Shown: positions 18,065 through 26,380, counted from the stretch's first letter. The stretch: 64,000 bases of DNA from Streptomyces sp. T12 (GCF_028736035.1 NZ_CP117866.1:4154001-4218000), one strand, 5' to 3'. Numbers and translations: made by a program. The notes: generated by a model from the letters alone, not told the origin.

Positions 18065-19578
18065 GCGGCGCTCCCCCTCCAGATGTCCGTGAACCGGTCC
18101 AGCAGTGCTGCCGCCGCCGTCACGTCATCGGTGAGCGGGCGGTCGGCCAGGTCGTCGTCGAGCACCGACTCGGCCAGCTCCAGTGCCCGGCCCACCGGAA
18201 GGTCCGGGTCGGGCCTGAGGTCGCGCAGCCGCAACGCCCGTACGGCGGCGACGAGTTCGCAGCCGACGACCAGACGGTACGCGCCACACGCGCGCAGTGT
18301 CTGCCGTGCGGCGAGCGAGGCGAAGCTGGCCTGCTCCTCCACGCCCCGGGAGAGTACAGCGTGGCCGAGCGAGGCGGGGGCGGAGAAGGCGCGCAGGTCG
18401 CCGAGGGCGGCCGCGGCGGCGTACTCCAGGATCATCACGCCGGACGAGGCGGGCTCGTGGTCGGCGAGGAAGGGCTTCAGGCGGGTGTAGGCGGGCTCGT
18501 TCAGGGTGGACAGGCGCGATGTCGAGAGCCGCGCCACCTGGGTCAGCGCCAGCCGGAAGTGGTCCAGGGCGAGGGCGAGTTGGGCCTGGTAGAAGCCGCC
18601 GTGGTGGTAGGCGGCCATGTCCCCGGGGGAGATGAGGGGGTTCTCGGCAGCCGCGTTGATCTCCACCGCGAGCACCTCCTCCAGGGCGTCGGCCGCGTCG
18701 TGCGCGGGGCCGTGGATCTGGGGCAGGCAGCGGAAGCCGTACGGGTCCTGGATCCGACCCAGCGGTGGGGTGGGCCGGTCCTCGGCGCCGATCAGCTCCC
18801 GCATCCGGCGGGCGACTTCGGTGCTGCCCCGGTGCGGGCGGGCGGCGTGCACGGGGGCGGCGTACGCCTCGTGGGAGCCGTCGACGGCGAGCAGCGACAG
18901 GGCGGCGACGACCTGGGTGGCGGCGATGAGCCCGCGCAGTTCGTGCAGGGCGAGGGCCGCCTGGCCGAGGGTGAGGGCGTTGCTGCTGATGAACGCGAGC
19001 GCGTCGTTGTTGTCGAGCTGCTGCGGCTCGGGGGCGCCGGAGCCGCGCCAGGGATGCTCGCCCGCGAGCGCGAGGCCGGTCTGCGCGAGCGCCGCGAGGT
19101 CGCCGGTGCCGACCGAGCCGAACTCGTTCACGACCGGGTGGGCCCCGCTCTCCAGCGCCTCGCACAGCGCGGTGACGACGGTGGGCCGCAGGCCGGCACC
19201 TCCGGCGAGCAGCTGATTGGCGCGGACGGCGAGCATGGCCCGCACCTGCCGCGCGGGCAGCTCCTCGCCGATGGCGCCGGCGTGGCTGCGCAGCAGGCGC
19301 AGGCCGTGTTCGGCGGCGGCGTCGGTGGGCACGTCCTCGTTCCGGTTGGCGCCCACGCCGGTGGAGCGGCCGTAGACGCGTCCGGTCGCGGCGATGAGGC
19401 GGGCGGCGTCCCAGGACTCCTCGGCACGCTTCATCGCGTCGGTCGCGGGCACCGGGCGCGCGGTGCCGCCCGCGAGGCGTACGACGTCCTCGACGCGGAG
19501 CCCGATCCCGTCGAGGACGACCAGGCCGGTGTGCCCGCTGTGCACAGCGCCGGGTGCGTCCACGATCCGAGACGACAT
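18061..19578 (-). CDS. Divergent histidine/phenylalanine ammonia-lyase family protein lacking the ASG triad
   Basis: The 505-residue protein is a full-length member of the MIO ammonia-lyase family by VYGRSTGVGANR (67-79), LRSHAGAIG, IQDPYGFRCLPQIHG, AAAENPL and the helical C-terminal half. The cofactor-forming triad is missing. Where histidine ammonia-lyase has GSVGASGDLAPL, this protein has G154-S-V-G-T-G-D160-LAALA, one residue shorter and with Gly-Thr-Gly. The QEDHVS and LLNGT motifs are also altered (VEEQASFAS, AFISSNA). It may use another chemistry or have lost lyase activity. ATG 19578 is chosen because MSSRIVDAPG is repeated as a vestige at 20313. The hutH label would be premature. Confidence 0.8.
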   Translation of the reverse strand: MSSRIVDAPGAVHSGHTGLVVLDGIGLRVEDVVRLAGGTARPVPATDAMKRAEESWDAARLIAATGRVYGRSTGVGANRNEDVPTDAAAEHGLRLLRSHAGAIGEELPARQVRAMLAVRANQLLAGGAGLRPTVVTALCEALESGAHPVVNEFGSVGTGDLAALAQTGLALAGEHPWRGSGAPEPQQLDNNDALAFISSNALTLGQAALALHELRGLIAATQVVAALSLLAVDGSHEAYAAPVHAARPHRGSTEVARRMRELIGAEDRPTPPLGRIQDPYGFRCLPQIHGPAHDAADALEEVLAVEINAAAENPLISPGDMAAYHHGGFYQAQLALALDHFRLALTQVARLSTSRLSTLNEPAYTRLKPFLADHEPASSGVMILEYAAAAALGDLRAFSAPASLGHAVLSRGVEEQASFASLAARQTLRACGAYRLVVGCELVAAVRALRLRDLRPDPDLPVGRALELAESVLDDDLADRPLTDDVTAAAALLDRFTDIWRGSAA

Positions 19579-19681
19579 AAGGCTCAAACACCCCTCAATC
19601 CGTGCAGCTTCGACCGCGTATTCAGACACCAAGAACTCTGCATGACGTTATACAGCCGGGCAAGGGACATCTCATGATCCA
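19557..19681. repeat. Direct repeat, copy A (duplicated divergent control region)
   Basis: Copy A holds the true start of the lyase gene (19557-19579, minus strand) and a 63-bp core (19619-19681) ending ATGATCCA. That end equals the first codons of the importer gene, but here they run at once into TAG. The 23-bp block is identical to 20292-20314, and the core matches 20400-20462 at 58 of 63 positions. Within the core, CTGCATGACGTTATACAG (19638-19655) is an imperfect palindrome (7 of 9 pairs) and a possible operator. Confidence 0.85.
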
Positions 19682-19696
19682 CTAGGGTCGGGCGCC

Positions 19697-20287
19697 ATGA
19701 GGTCACGGTTCCGCAGCGGTGAGGTCGTCGTCCGGCGGGAGATCCTGGCCGGCCGCGAATGGCTGGTGTACCCGGTGCGGGTGGCGAGCGACGACGAGCG
19801 GGCGCTCGCCGTATACCTGGCCCAGGGCACGCCGCTCACCTTCGGGCACGGCGACTTCCGGTGGGGCCCGCACCCCTGGATCGAGTTCGAGCACGTATGG
19901 CAGTCCAGCGGGGTCCTGCAGCTGCAGCGCCCCGGGGACGGCTATTCCGTGTGGGGCCGCTGGGAGGACGGCGTCCTGTCGGAGTGGTACGTCAACTTCC
20001 AGGCGCCTCTCGTCCGTACGGAGCGCGGGTTCGACACCCTGGACCACGAGCTGGACCTGATCATCCCCGGCGACGGCTCCCCGTACCGGTGGAAGGACGT
20101 CGAGCACTTCGAGGAGCGGGTGCGCACGGGCGGCTTCGACGCCGAGGAGGCGGCCGCCGTCCGCACGGCCGCCGCCTCCGTCGTGGGTCTCATCGAGCGG
20201 GGGGCGTGCTGGTGGGAGCAGTGGCGTGACTGGCGCGCGCCGGCCGACTGGGCCGTTCCGACCCGCGTGCCCCTCGAACACGGGTGA
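19697..20287 (+). CDS. DUF402 domain protein
   Basis: The 196-residue soluble protein matches the DUF402 (FomD-like) style: VYLAQGTPLTF, a central beta-rich core with WGRWEDGVLSEWYVNFQAPLVRTERGFDTLDHELDLIIPGDG, then KDVEHFEERVRTGGF and a helical end. Family members are small metal-dependent nucleotide phosphatases or hydrolases, and FomD cleaves a CMP-linked fosfomycin intermediate. The catalytic acidic residues appear present (DTLDHELDL). The gene sits alone between two copies of a duplicated promoter region, separating the lyase from the importer, so it looks inserted into a formerly continuous divergent locus. No link to the lyase reaction is evident. Confidence 0.8.
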   Translation: MRSRFRSGEVVVRREILAGREWLVYPVRVASDDERALAVYLAQGTPLTFGHGDFRWGPHPWIEFEHVWQSSGVLQLQRPGDGYSVWGRWEDGVLSEWYVNFQAPLVRTERGFDTLDHELDLIIPGDGSPYRWKDVEHFEERVRTGGFDAEEAAAVRTAAASVVGLIERGACWWEQWRDWRAPADWAVPTRVPLEHG

Positions 20288-20291
20288 CATA

Positions 20292-20462
20292 CGTCCACGA
20301 TCCGAGACGACATAGTTCCTGAAACGCCCCCAAGCCGGTCGGCCAGTCCCGCTCCCCGGTCATCCGTTACCGCGGATTAACAGCAGAGTATTGACAATCT
20401 ATTCAGCCACCGAGAACTCTGCATGAGGTTATACAGCCGGGCAGAGGACATCTCATGATCCA
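20292..20462. repeat. Direct repeat, copy B, with importer promoter region
   Basis: Copy B carries a vestige of the lyase start (20292-20314, coding MSSRIVD and then diverging) and the functional start of the importer ATPase gene at the end of the 63-bp core (20400-20462). Between them lie 85 bp absent or diverged in copy A, including TTGACA at 20391-20396. The palindrome-like CTGCATGAGGTTATACAG is kept. GAGGAC just before ATG 20455 is the ribosome site. Confidence 0.85.
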
Positions 20463-21507
20463 GTTCGACGCGGTCCACAAGCGCTTCCCCAACGGCACGA
20501 CAGCAGTCCACGACCTCTCCCTGGAGATGCCGGAGGGCGGCGTGACCGTCCTGGTCGGATCCTCCGGTTGCGGCAAGACGACCACCCTGCGGATGATCAA
20601 CCGGATGGTCGAGCCGACCTCCGGCACCATCCGGGTCGGCGGCAAGGACGTCACCCGGCAGGACGCCGCCGAACTGCGCCGCTCCATCGGGTACGTCATC
20701 CAGCAGGCGGGCCTGTTCCCGCACCGCACGGTGCTCGACAACATCGCCACCGTGCCGCTGCTGCTCGGCTGGAGCCGCCGCAAGGCCCGCGCCCGGGCGG
20801 CGGAACTGCTGGAGACCGTCGGTCTCGCGGCCGACGCCGGCAAGCGCTACCCGCACCAGCTCTCCGGCGGCCAGCAGCAGCGCGTCGGCGTCGCCCGCGC
20901 GCTCGCCGCCGATCCGCCCGTGCTGCTGATGGACGAGCCGTTCGGCGCGGTCGACCCCGTCGTGCGCACCCAGCTCCAGGACGAACTGCTCAGACTCCAG
21001 AAGGAGTTGAGCAAGACCATCGTCTTCGTCACCCACGACATCGACGAGGCCGTCCGGCTCGGCGACCAGATCGCGGTCTTCCGCACCGGCGGCCACCTCG
21101 TCCAGTGCGCCTCCCCCGCCGAGCTCCTCGCCCGCCCCGCCGACGACTTCGTGGCCGGCTTCCTCGGCGCCGAGCGCGGCCTGAAGCTGCTGTCGCTGCG
21201 GACCCTCGCGGACGTCCCGCAGGGCCCGGCGCCGGAGAGCGGCGACTGGAGCCTCGTACTCGACGCGGCGAACAAGCCCCTGCACTGGGCGGCGAAGGCC
21301 ACCAAGGACACGAAGGGCGCCGAACTCCCCGTACGACCGCTCAAGGACACCGACTCGCTCCTGGCGGCCCTGAACGAGTCGATCGCCTCCCCCACCGGCC
21401 TGATAGCCCGCGTCGACGCGGAGGGCGCCCTCACCGGCGTCTCGTCCCGCGACGACATCCACGAGCACGCCGGACAGGCCCACACCGAGGCGCGGGTGGC
21501 CGCATGA
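20455..21507 (+). CDS. ABC importer ATP-binding protein, OpuCA/ProV (QAT) family with CBS-like tail
   Basis: The 350-residue ATPase has Walker A GSSGCGKTT (about 36-44), the Q-loop, the signature LSGGQQQRVGVARAL, Walker B VLLMDEPFGAVDP and the switch FVTHDIDEAVRLGD. The C-terminal 100 residues resemble a CBS module (RPLKDTDSLLAALNESIASPTGLIARVDAEGALTGVSSRDDI), typical of osmolyte importers such as OpuA/OpuC, where it senses ionic strength or nucleotides. The same family includes the HutV ATPase of bacterial histidine importers. It is the first gene of a four-gene importer operon and its TGA overlaps the permease ATG by 3 bp. Confidence 0.92.
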   Translation: MIQFDAVHKRFPNGTTAVHDLSLEMPEGGVTVLVGSSGCGKTTTLRMINRMVEPTSGTIRVGGKDVTRQDAAELRRSIGYVIQQAGLFPHRTVLDNIATVPLLLGWSRRKARARAAELLETVGLAADAGKRYPHQLSGGQQQRVGVARALAADPPVLLMDEPFGAVDPVVRTQLQDELLRLQKELSKTIVFVTHDIDEAVRLGDQIAVFRTGGHLVQCASPAELLARPADDFVAGFLGAERGLKLLSLRTLADVPQGPAPESGDWSLVLDAANKPLHWAAKATKDTKGAELPVRPLKDTDSLLAALNESIASPTGLIARVDAEGALTGVSSRDDIHEHAGQAHTEARVAA

Positions 21508-22145
21508 CCATCGACTGGTCGTGGATAGGCGACCACACCGACGACCTCACCACCCTGACGGTCTCCCACCTCCAGGCCGCACTCACCGCCGTCTTCCTGG
21601 GTGTCCTGGTCTCCCTCCCCCTCGCGGTGATCGCCCACCGGATCCGCCCCCTGCGCGGCTTCCTGCTCGGCCTCTCGAACGTCCTGTTCACGATCCCGTC
21701 GATCGCGATCTTCGTCCTTCTGCTCCCGGTCTCCGGCCTCACCCGCACCACGACCGTCATCGGCCTGACGGTCTACACCCTGGTCGTCCTGCTGCGGAAC
21801 ACCGTCGAGGGCCTCGACTCGGTCCCCGTGAAGGTGAAGGAATCCGCCAAGGCGATGGGCACCCGCCCCCTGCGCACGCTGCTGACGGTCGAGTTCCCGC
21901 TCGCCCTCCCCGTGATCATGGCGGGCGTCCGGATCGCGACGGTCATGTCCATCTCCCTGGTCTCGGTCGCGACCTACATCGGCGACGGCGGCCTCGGCCA
22001 GCTCTTCACCGACGGCTTCCAGCGCAACTTCCCGACCCCGGTGATCGTCGGAGTGGTCCTCACCCTCCTGCTCGCCGTGGTCGCGGACGCGGCTCTGGTC
22101 GCCCTGCAGTACGTCCTGACCCCCTGGCGGAGGCGGCGAGCCTGA
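21504..22145 (+). CDS. ABC importer permease 1 (OpuCB-like)
   Basis: The 213-residue integral membrane protein has about five to six helices (for example LQAALTAVFLGVLVSLPLAVIA and VLFTIPSIAIFVLLLPV). The BPD_transp_1 cytoplasmic loop that docks on the ATPase is ESAKAMGTRPLRTLLTVEFPLALPVIMAGVR. The start overlaps the end of the ATPase gene (ATGA). Length and loop fit the OpuCB/OpuBB group of the quaternary-amine/amino-acid importer family. It pairs with the second permease just downstream, as in four-component OpuC systems. Confidence 0.9.
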   Translation: MTIDWSWIGDHTDDLTTLTVSHLQAALTAVFLGVLVSLPLAVIAHRIRPLRGFLLGLSNVLFTIPSIAIFVLLLPVSGLTRTTTVIGLTVYTLVVLLRNTVEGLDSVPVKVKESAKAMGTRPLRTLLTVEFPLALPVIMAGVRIATVMSISLVSVATYIGDGGLGQLFTDGFQRNFPTPVIVGVVLTLLLAVVADAALVALQYVLTPWRRRRA

Positions 22146-22146
22146 C

Positions 22147-22809
22147 ATGTACGAACTCTTCAGCAACCTCGGCGCCTGGCTGGTCAGCGGCGAGCAGTGG
22201 TCGGGCCCGGACGGCATCGGCCACCGCCTGGCCGAACACCTCCAGTACTCCCTCGTCGCCACCCTCATCGCGGCGGCGATCGGCCTCCCCCTCGGCCTGC
22301 TGATCGGCCACACCGGCAACGGCGCCTTCCTCGCGATCAACCTCGCGTCCTTCGGCCGGGCCCTGCCGACCGTCGGCCTGGTCGTCCTGGTCTTCCTGGC
22401 CGGCGGACTGTCCATGCTCCCGGTCTACGTCGCCCTGGTCGCCCTCGCGGTCCCGGCGATCGTCACCAACACCTACGCGGGGATGACGGCCGTCGACCCG
22501 GACGTGAAGGACGCGGCGCGCGGGCAAGGACTGCGCGGTCACCAGGTCCTCCTCCAGGTGGAACTCCCCCTCGCCCTCCCCCTGATCATGACGGGCCTGC
22601 GCCTGGCACTGATCCAGGTCGTGGCCACCGCCACCATCGCCGCGTACGTCTCCTTCGGCGGCCTGGGCCGCTACGTCTTCGACGGCCTCGCCCAGCGCGA
22701 CCTCGTGCAGGTGCTCGGCGGCGCGGTGCTGGTCGCCGTGGTCGCCGTCGCCCTGGACCTGGCCCTGTCCGGCCTCCAGCGCATCCTCTTCCGCCACCGC
22801 ACTGCCTAG
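22147..22809 (+). CDS. ABC importer permease 2 (OpuCD-like)
   Basis: The 220-residue permease is homologous in layout to the first one: helices LQYSLVATLIAAAIGLPLGLLI, ALPTVGLVVLVFLAGGLSMLPVYVALVALAVPAIV and LVAVVAVALDLALSGL, and the ATPase-coupling loop KDAARGQGLRGHQVLLQVELPLALPLIMTGLRLAL. It follows permease 1 with a 1-bp gap and precedes the binding-protein gene by 11 bp. The two permeases would form the heterodimeric channel of the importer. Confidence 0.9.
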   Translation: MYELFSNLGAWLVSGEQWSGPDGIGHRLAEHLQYSLVATLIAAAIGLPLGLLIGHTGNGAFLAINLASFGRALPTVGLVVLVFLAGGLSMLPVYVALVALAVPAIVTNTYAGMTAVDPDVKDAARGQGLRGHQVLLQVELPLALPLIMTGLRLALIQVVATATIAAYVSFGGLGRYVFDGLAQRDLVQVLGGAVLVAVVAVALDLALSGLQRILFRHRTA

Positions 22810-22820
22810 GGACCCTCTCG

Positions 22821-23753
22821 ATGAACCGACGCACTCTCCTCGGCGGCCTCTTCGCAGCGGCCTCCGTCCCCGCCCTCGCCGCCTGCGCGAGCGGCATCAC
22901 GTCCCTGGAGAACCAGGGCTCGACCAGCGGTGGCGGCGGCTCCAGCAAGGGCGGCATCACCGTCGGCACCGCCAACTTCACCGAGAATCAGGTGCTCGGG
23001 TACCTGTACGCCGCCGTGCTGCAGGAGGCCGGCGTGAAGGTCAACGTCCGCCCCAACCTCGGCACCCGCGAGATCCTCATCCCCGCCCTCAGGGGCGGCG
23101 ACATCGACCTGCTCCCCGAGTACCAGGGCGCCCTGCTCCACTACGTCGCCCCCAAGGCGACCGCGACCGAGGAGGGCGAGATGCAGAACGCCCTCACCAT
23201 CGCCCTGCCCAGCGGCCTCCAGGTGCTGCCGTACGGCATGGCCGAGGACTCCGACGCCTTCGTCGTCACCCGGGAGACGGCCGAGAAGTACGGCCTGACC
23301 TCCCTCGCCGACCTGAAGAAGCAGAACGGCAAGCTGGTCATCGGCGCGGCACCCGAGGTGAAGAAGCGGGAGGTGGGCGCGGTCGGTCTGAAGGACGTGT
23401 ACGGGGTGGAGTTCAAGGAGTTCAAATCCCTCGACTCCTCCGGTCCGCTGGTCAAGGGCGCCCTCAAGAAGGGCGACGTGGACGTGGCGAACCTCTTCAC
23501 CACCGACACCGACATCCAGGCCAACGACTGGGTGGTCCTGACCGACCCGAAGAACCTCATCCCCGGCCAGCACGTCGTCCCCCTCATCGCCGACCGCAAG
23601 GCCGACTCCACGGTCCGCAAGGCCCTGGCCCGCCTCGGCAACACCTTGACCACCGCCCAGCTCACCGAGCTGAACCGGCAGGTCGACAAGGACAAGAAGG
23701 ACCCGGAGGACGTGGCGGACGCGTACGCGAAGGAGCACGGGTTGGTGAAGTGA
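22821..23753 (+). CDS. Substrate-binding lipoprotein, OpuCC/OpuBC-like (QAT family)
   Basis: The 310-residue protein starts with a lipoprotein signal (MNRRTLLGG..., lipobox LAAC with Cys about 22). The OpuAC-type fold follows: ITVGTANFTENQVLGYLYAAVLQEAG, then IPALRGGDIDLLPEYQGALLHY and the second lobe. OpuC/OsmF-type proteins carry the same TxxFTEN opening and the EYxG pocket strand, which bind betaine, choline or other cationic amino-acid-like solutes. The operon and the neighbouring lyase make an amino acid or histidine-like substrate possible, but sequence alone does not show it. The preferred ATG is 11 bp after the permease stop. Confidence 0.9.
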   Translation: MNRRTLLGGLFAAASVPALAACASGITSLENQGSTSGGGGSSKGGITVGTANFTENQVLGYLYAAVLQEAGVKVNVRPNLGTREILIPALRGGDIDLLPEYQGALLHYVAPKATATEEGEMQNALTIALPSGLQVLPYGMAEDSDAFVVTRETAEKYGLTSLADLKKQNGKLVIGAAPEVKKREVGAVGLKDVYGVEFKEFKSLDSSGPLVKGALKKGDVDVANLFTTDTDIQANDWVVLTDPKNLIPGQHVVPLIADRKADSTVRKALARLGNTLTTAQLTELNRQVDKDKKDPEDVADAYAKEHGLVK

Positions 23754-23834
23754 CGGCGCCCTGCCGCGTACCCCCATCCCAACAGGGGGGCTAACCCCAG
23801 TGCGGCCACCGCCCGCGCTCCCTACCGTGGGCGT

Positions 23835-24275
23835 ATGACCGGAATGGATGCGCGGGACACCGAGCTCAAGAGGGAACTCAACGCCACCCTGCAGGCCCGC
23901 AGGGAACTGGGCGACGAATACGAGTCCGCGCTGGTCGACTCGTTCCTGGAGAAGGTCGACCAGCGTATCGACGGGGCGGTCGAGCGCCGGCTGCGGCGGC
24001 AGCTGGCCGAGCAGCAGATGGTGGTGGCCCGGGGCGCCCGGTCGCCGAAGGCCACGGACTCCTTCGGCGAGCGCTTCGGCTTCGGCATCGTCTCGCTGGT
24101 CCTGGCGATCCCGCTGTCCGCGATCGGCGCCGGCACCGCCCACCTCCCCGGCCTGCTGGTCAGCTGGATCGGCATCGTCGGCGTCAACGTCGTCCAGGCG
24201 GCCCGCACCAACCCCGGGTTGTTCCGGGGCTGGCGCCGCAAGTCGGCCAAGGACGAGGACCGCTGGGAGGACTGA
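23835..24275 (+). CDS. Small conserved membrane protein
   Basis: The 146-residue protein has a charged, helical N-terminal half (MDARDTELKRELNATLQARRELGDEYESALVDSFLEKVDQRIDGAVE; probably coiled coil). Two adjacent membrane helices follow (FGIVSLVLAIPLSAIGAGTAHLPGLLVSWIGIVGVNVVQ), and the tail is basic. It resembles the SHOCT-less integral membrane proteins common in Streptomyces. It is 81 bp after the importer operon, and a short gap (22 bp) separates it from the convergent SDR gene. No function can be assigned. Confidence 0.75.
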   Translation: MTGMDARDTELKRELNATLQARRELGDEYESALVDSFLEKVDQRIDGAVERRLRRQLAEQQMVVARGARSPKATDSFGERFGFGIVSLVLAIPLSAIGAGTAHLPGLLVSWIGIVGVNVVQAARTNPGLFRGWRRKSAKDEDRWED

Positions 24276-24297
24276 TCTCCCTGAGCGGCTACGGCGC

Positions 24298-25062
24298 TCA
24301 CGCCTGCCGGGTCGGCAGCACCACGACCTGCCGCAGGTTGACGTGCCGGGGGCGGCTGGTGACGTAGGCGACGAGATCGGCGAGCTCCCCGGCCGCCAGT
24401 GTGCCCATCGCCTCGACCATCCCGCCGACCTGCTCCCGCAGACCGTCGTTGTCGATGTGCGAGGCGAGTTCGCTCTCGGTCAGCCCAGGCTCGATGTTGG
24501 TGACCCGCACGTCCCGCGGCCCGAACTCGCCTCGCAGCAGCGCCGAGAGATGAGTGACAGCGGCCTTCGTCGCCCCGTACACGGCGTAGTTGGTGAAGCC
24601 GGTGACGTGCGCGCCGATGGACGAGACGTTCACCAGATCCGCGCTGCGGCCCTGCGCGGCCGCCTCCGTCAGATCCTTGGCGAAGGCGCCGATGACCCGC
24701 AGGACACCGGTGACATTGGTGTCGATCATCCGCTGCCACTCGTCGACGCGCGCGTCCTCGATCGGGTTGGGCAGCATGACGCCGGCGTTGTTGACGACCA
24801 GGTCGACGGTCCCGTACGCCTCGTGGATCCGGTCCGCGGCGGCCGCCACGGACGCGTCGTCGGTGACGTCCGCGACCACGGCCAGCGCCCGTCCGCCGTC
24901 GGCCCGGATCTTCTCGGTGATCGCCTCCAGCCGCTCCCCGCGCCGCGCGAGCAGCGCGACCCGCGCCCCCTGGGCGGCCAGCAGTACGGCGACGGCCTCG
25001 CCGATGCCACTGGCGGCCCCGGTGACGACGGCGGTGCGTCCGGCCAGGTTCTCGTAAGACAT
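24298..25062 (-). CDS. Short-chain dehydrogenase/reductase
   Basis: The 254-residue classical SDR has the cofactor motif TGAASGIG (15-22), NNAG (about 90-93), catalytic Ser in NVSSIGAH, and YGATK (Tyr and Lys, about 161-165). Arg residues after the second beta strand (LLARRGERL) favour NADP(H). The substrate is unknown. The start is ATG 25062. The gene is divergent from the XRE regulator at 25213, separated by about 150 bp, a common layout for a regulator and its target. Confidence 0.9.
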   Translation of the reverse strand: MSYENLAGRTAVVTGAASGIGEAVAVLLAAQGARVALLARRGERLEAITEKIRADGGRALAVVADVTDDASVAAAADRIHEAYGTVDLVVNNAGVMLPNPIEDARVDEWQRMIDTNVTGVLRVIGAFAKDLTEAAAQGRSADLVNVSSIGAHVTGFTNYAVYGATKAAVTHLSALLRGEFGPRDVRVTNIEPGLTESELASHIDNDGLREQVGGMVEAMGTLAAGELADLVAYVTSRPRHVNLRQVVVLPTRQA

Positions 25063-25212
25063 GGAGGTGCTCCTCGTCGGGGAAGTCCGCCGGGGCGTCT
25101 CCCCGGCTCGTCCACCACCCTGCGCCGCCCGCGCCGCCGTACCCAGGGATGCGCTTTTCCTGGGTCTGCCAGTACCAGGTTCCGCGGCTGCGGCTCCCCT
25201 ACGATCGAACCC

Positions 25213-26040
25213 ATGGACGGGGACCTCGGAGATTTCCTGCGCTCACGCCGCGCCCGCATCCAACCCGAGGAGGTGGGGCTGGCCTCGCACGGCCGGCGCC
25301 GGGTGCCCGGGCTGCGCCGCGAGGAAGTGGCGCAGCTGGCCGGGGTGAGCGTCGACTACTACATCCGCCTGGAGCAGGGCCGGGGTCCGAGTGTCTCGGA
25401 CGCCGTACTGGACTCGATCGCGCGCGTACTGCGCCTGGACGAGACCGAGCACGCCTATCTGCACACGGTGGCCCGGCCACCGAAGAAGGGCGAGCGCCGC
25501 CGCAGTACGCCACGCGTCCGCCCTGGCATCCAACTGCTGCTCGACAGCATGGAGCGCACGCCGGCCTTCGTCCTCGGGCCCAGCCTGGACGTCCTGGCCT
25601 GGAACGCCCTGGCCGACGCCCTGACCGGCTTCAGCCGCATGGCCCCCTCCCGGCGCAACATGGTCCGCCAGCTCTTCCTCGAACCCGAGGGCCACGACCT
25701 CTACCCCGACTGGGCCGCGATCGCCGCTCAGACCGTGGCCCACCTGCGGCTGAGCGCGGGCGCCCGCCCCGACGACCGCGGCGTGCGCGAACTCGTCGGC
25801 GAACTCTCCGTCAAGAGCGAGGACTTCCGCCGCCTGTGGGCCGACCACCAGGTCAAGGCATGCATGTACGGCGTGAAGCGGGTGCGGCATCCGGTCGCGG
25901 GCCTGCTGACCCTCCCGTACGAGTCGCTGACGCTCCCGGAGGCACCGGAACAGACACTCGTGGTCTACACGCCGGAGCCGGGCTCGGAGACGGCGGAGAG
26001 GCTTGCGCTGCTGGCCAGTTGGACGACGACCCACGCGTAG
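25213..26040 (+). CDS. XRE-family regulator with MmyB-like ligand domain
   Basis: The 275-residue protein has an N-terminal helix-turn-helix (about 5-75: LRREEVAQLAGVSVDYYIRLEQGRGPSVSDAVLDSIARVL). A C-terminal MmyB-like domain (about 100-265; PAFVLGPSLDVLAWNALADAL, HPVAGLLTLPYESLTLPEAPEQTLVVYTPEPGSE) follows, which in related proteins binds fatty-acid-like ligands. Regulators of this group are often divergent from an SDR gene they repress, as here. A strong hairpin lies just after the stop. Confidence 0.92.
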   Translation: MDGDLGDFLRSRRARIQPEEVGLASHGRRRVPGLRREEVAQLAGVSVDYYIRLEQGRGPSVSDAVLDSIARVLRLDETEHAYLHTVARPPKKGERRRSTPRVRPGIQLLLDSMERTPAFVLGPSLDVLAWNALADALTGFSRMAPSRRNMVRQLFLEPEGHDLYPDWAAIAAQTVAHLRLSAGARPDDRGVRELVGELSVKSEDFRRLWADHQVKACMYGVKRVRHPVAGLLTLPYESLTLPEAPEQTLVVYTPEPGSETAERLALLASWTTTHA

Positions 26041-26059
26041 CGCTGCTGAAAAAGCTGTG

Positions 26060-26114
26060 CGCGGGGACCGCCGCACCCCCGTTTCCGGGGGGCGGGACGA
26101 CGGCGGTCCCCGCG
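26060..26114 (+). terminator. Terminator hairpin after the XRE regulator gene
   Basis: A 14-bp perfect inverted repeat (CGCGGGGACCGCCG at 26060-26073, complement at 26101-26114) encloses a second small C/G hairpin. It lies 20 bp after the stop. I saw nothing else in the remaining stretch to 26380. Confidence 0.75.
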
Positions 26115-26380
26115 AGGGACGCGGGCCGGGTCAGGCCGGGCTTACGCGTCCTAGGCGTCGGTGGAGGTCCGGGAGCCGCTCCGGAGGTCCTTGACGCCGT
26201 TTTGGTGCCGGCCGGGGCGGGGAGCCGCTCCCGCCCTGCCGACACCCACTAATGTGCCGGACCCGTGTTAAGCCGGTGCTGCGTGAACGTGACGCGCTCG
26301 TACCAGTTCCGCGACGGCCCGAGCGGCCCCGGTCACCGCAAGTTCGCCGCGGACACCGCCCGTTCACCGCAGGTTCGCCG

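Noticed and set aside
18061..19578. Calling this gene hutH
   Set aside because: The Ala-Ser-Gly triad is absent and other catalytic motifs differ, so normal histidine ammonia-lyase activity cannot be assumed.
19942..20313. A 123-residue minus-strand frame starting MSSRIVD
   Set aside because: It begins in the vestigial lyase start of repeat copy B and then runs antisense to the DUF402 gene.
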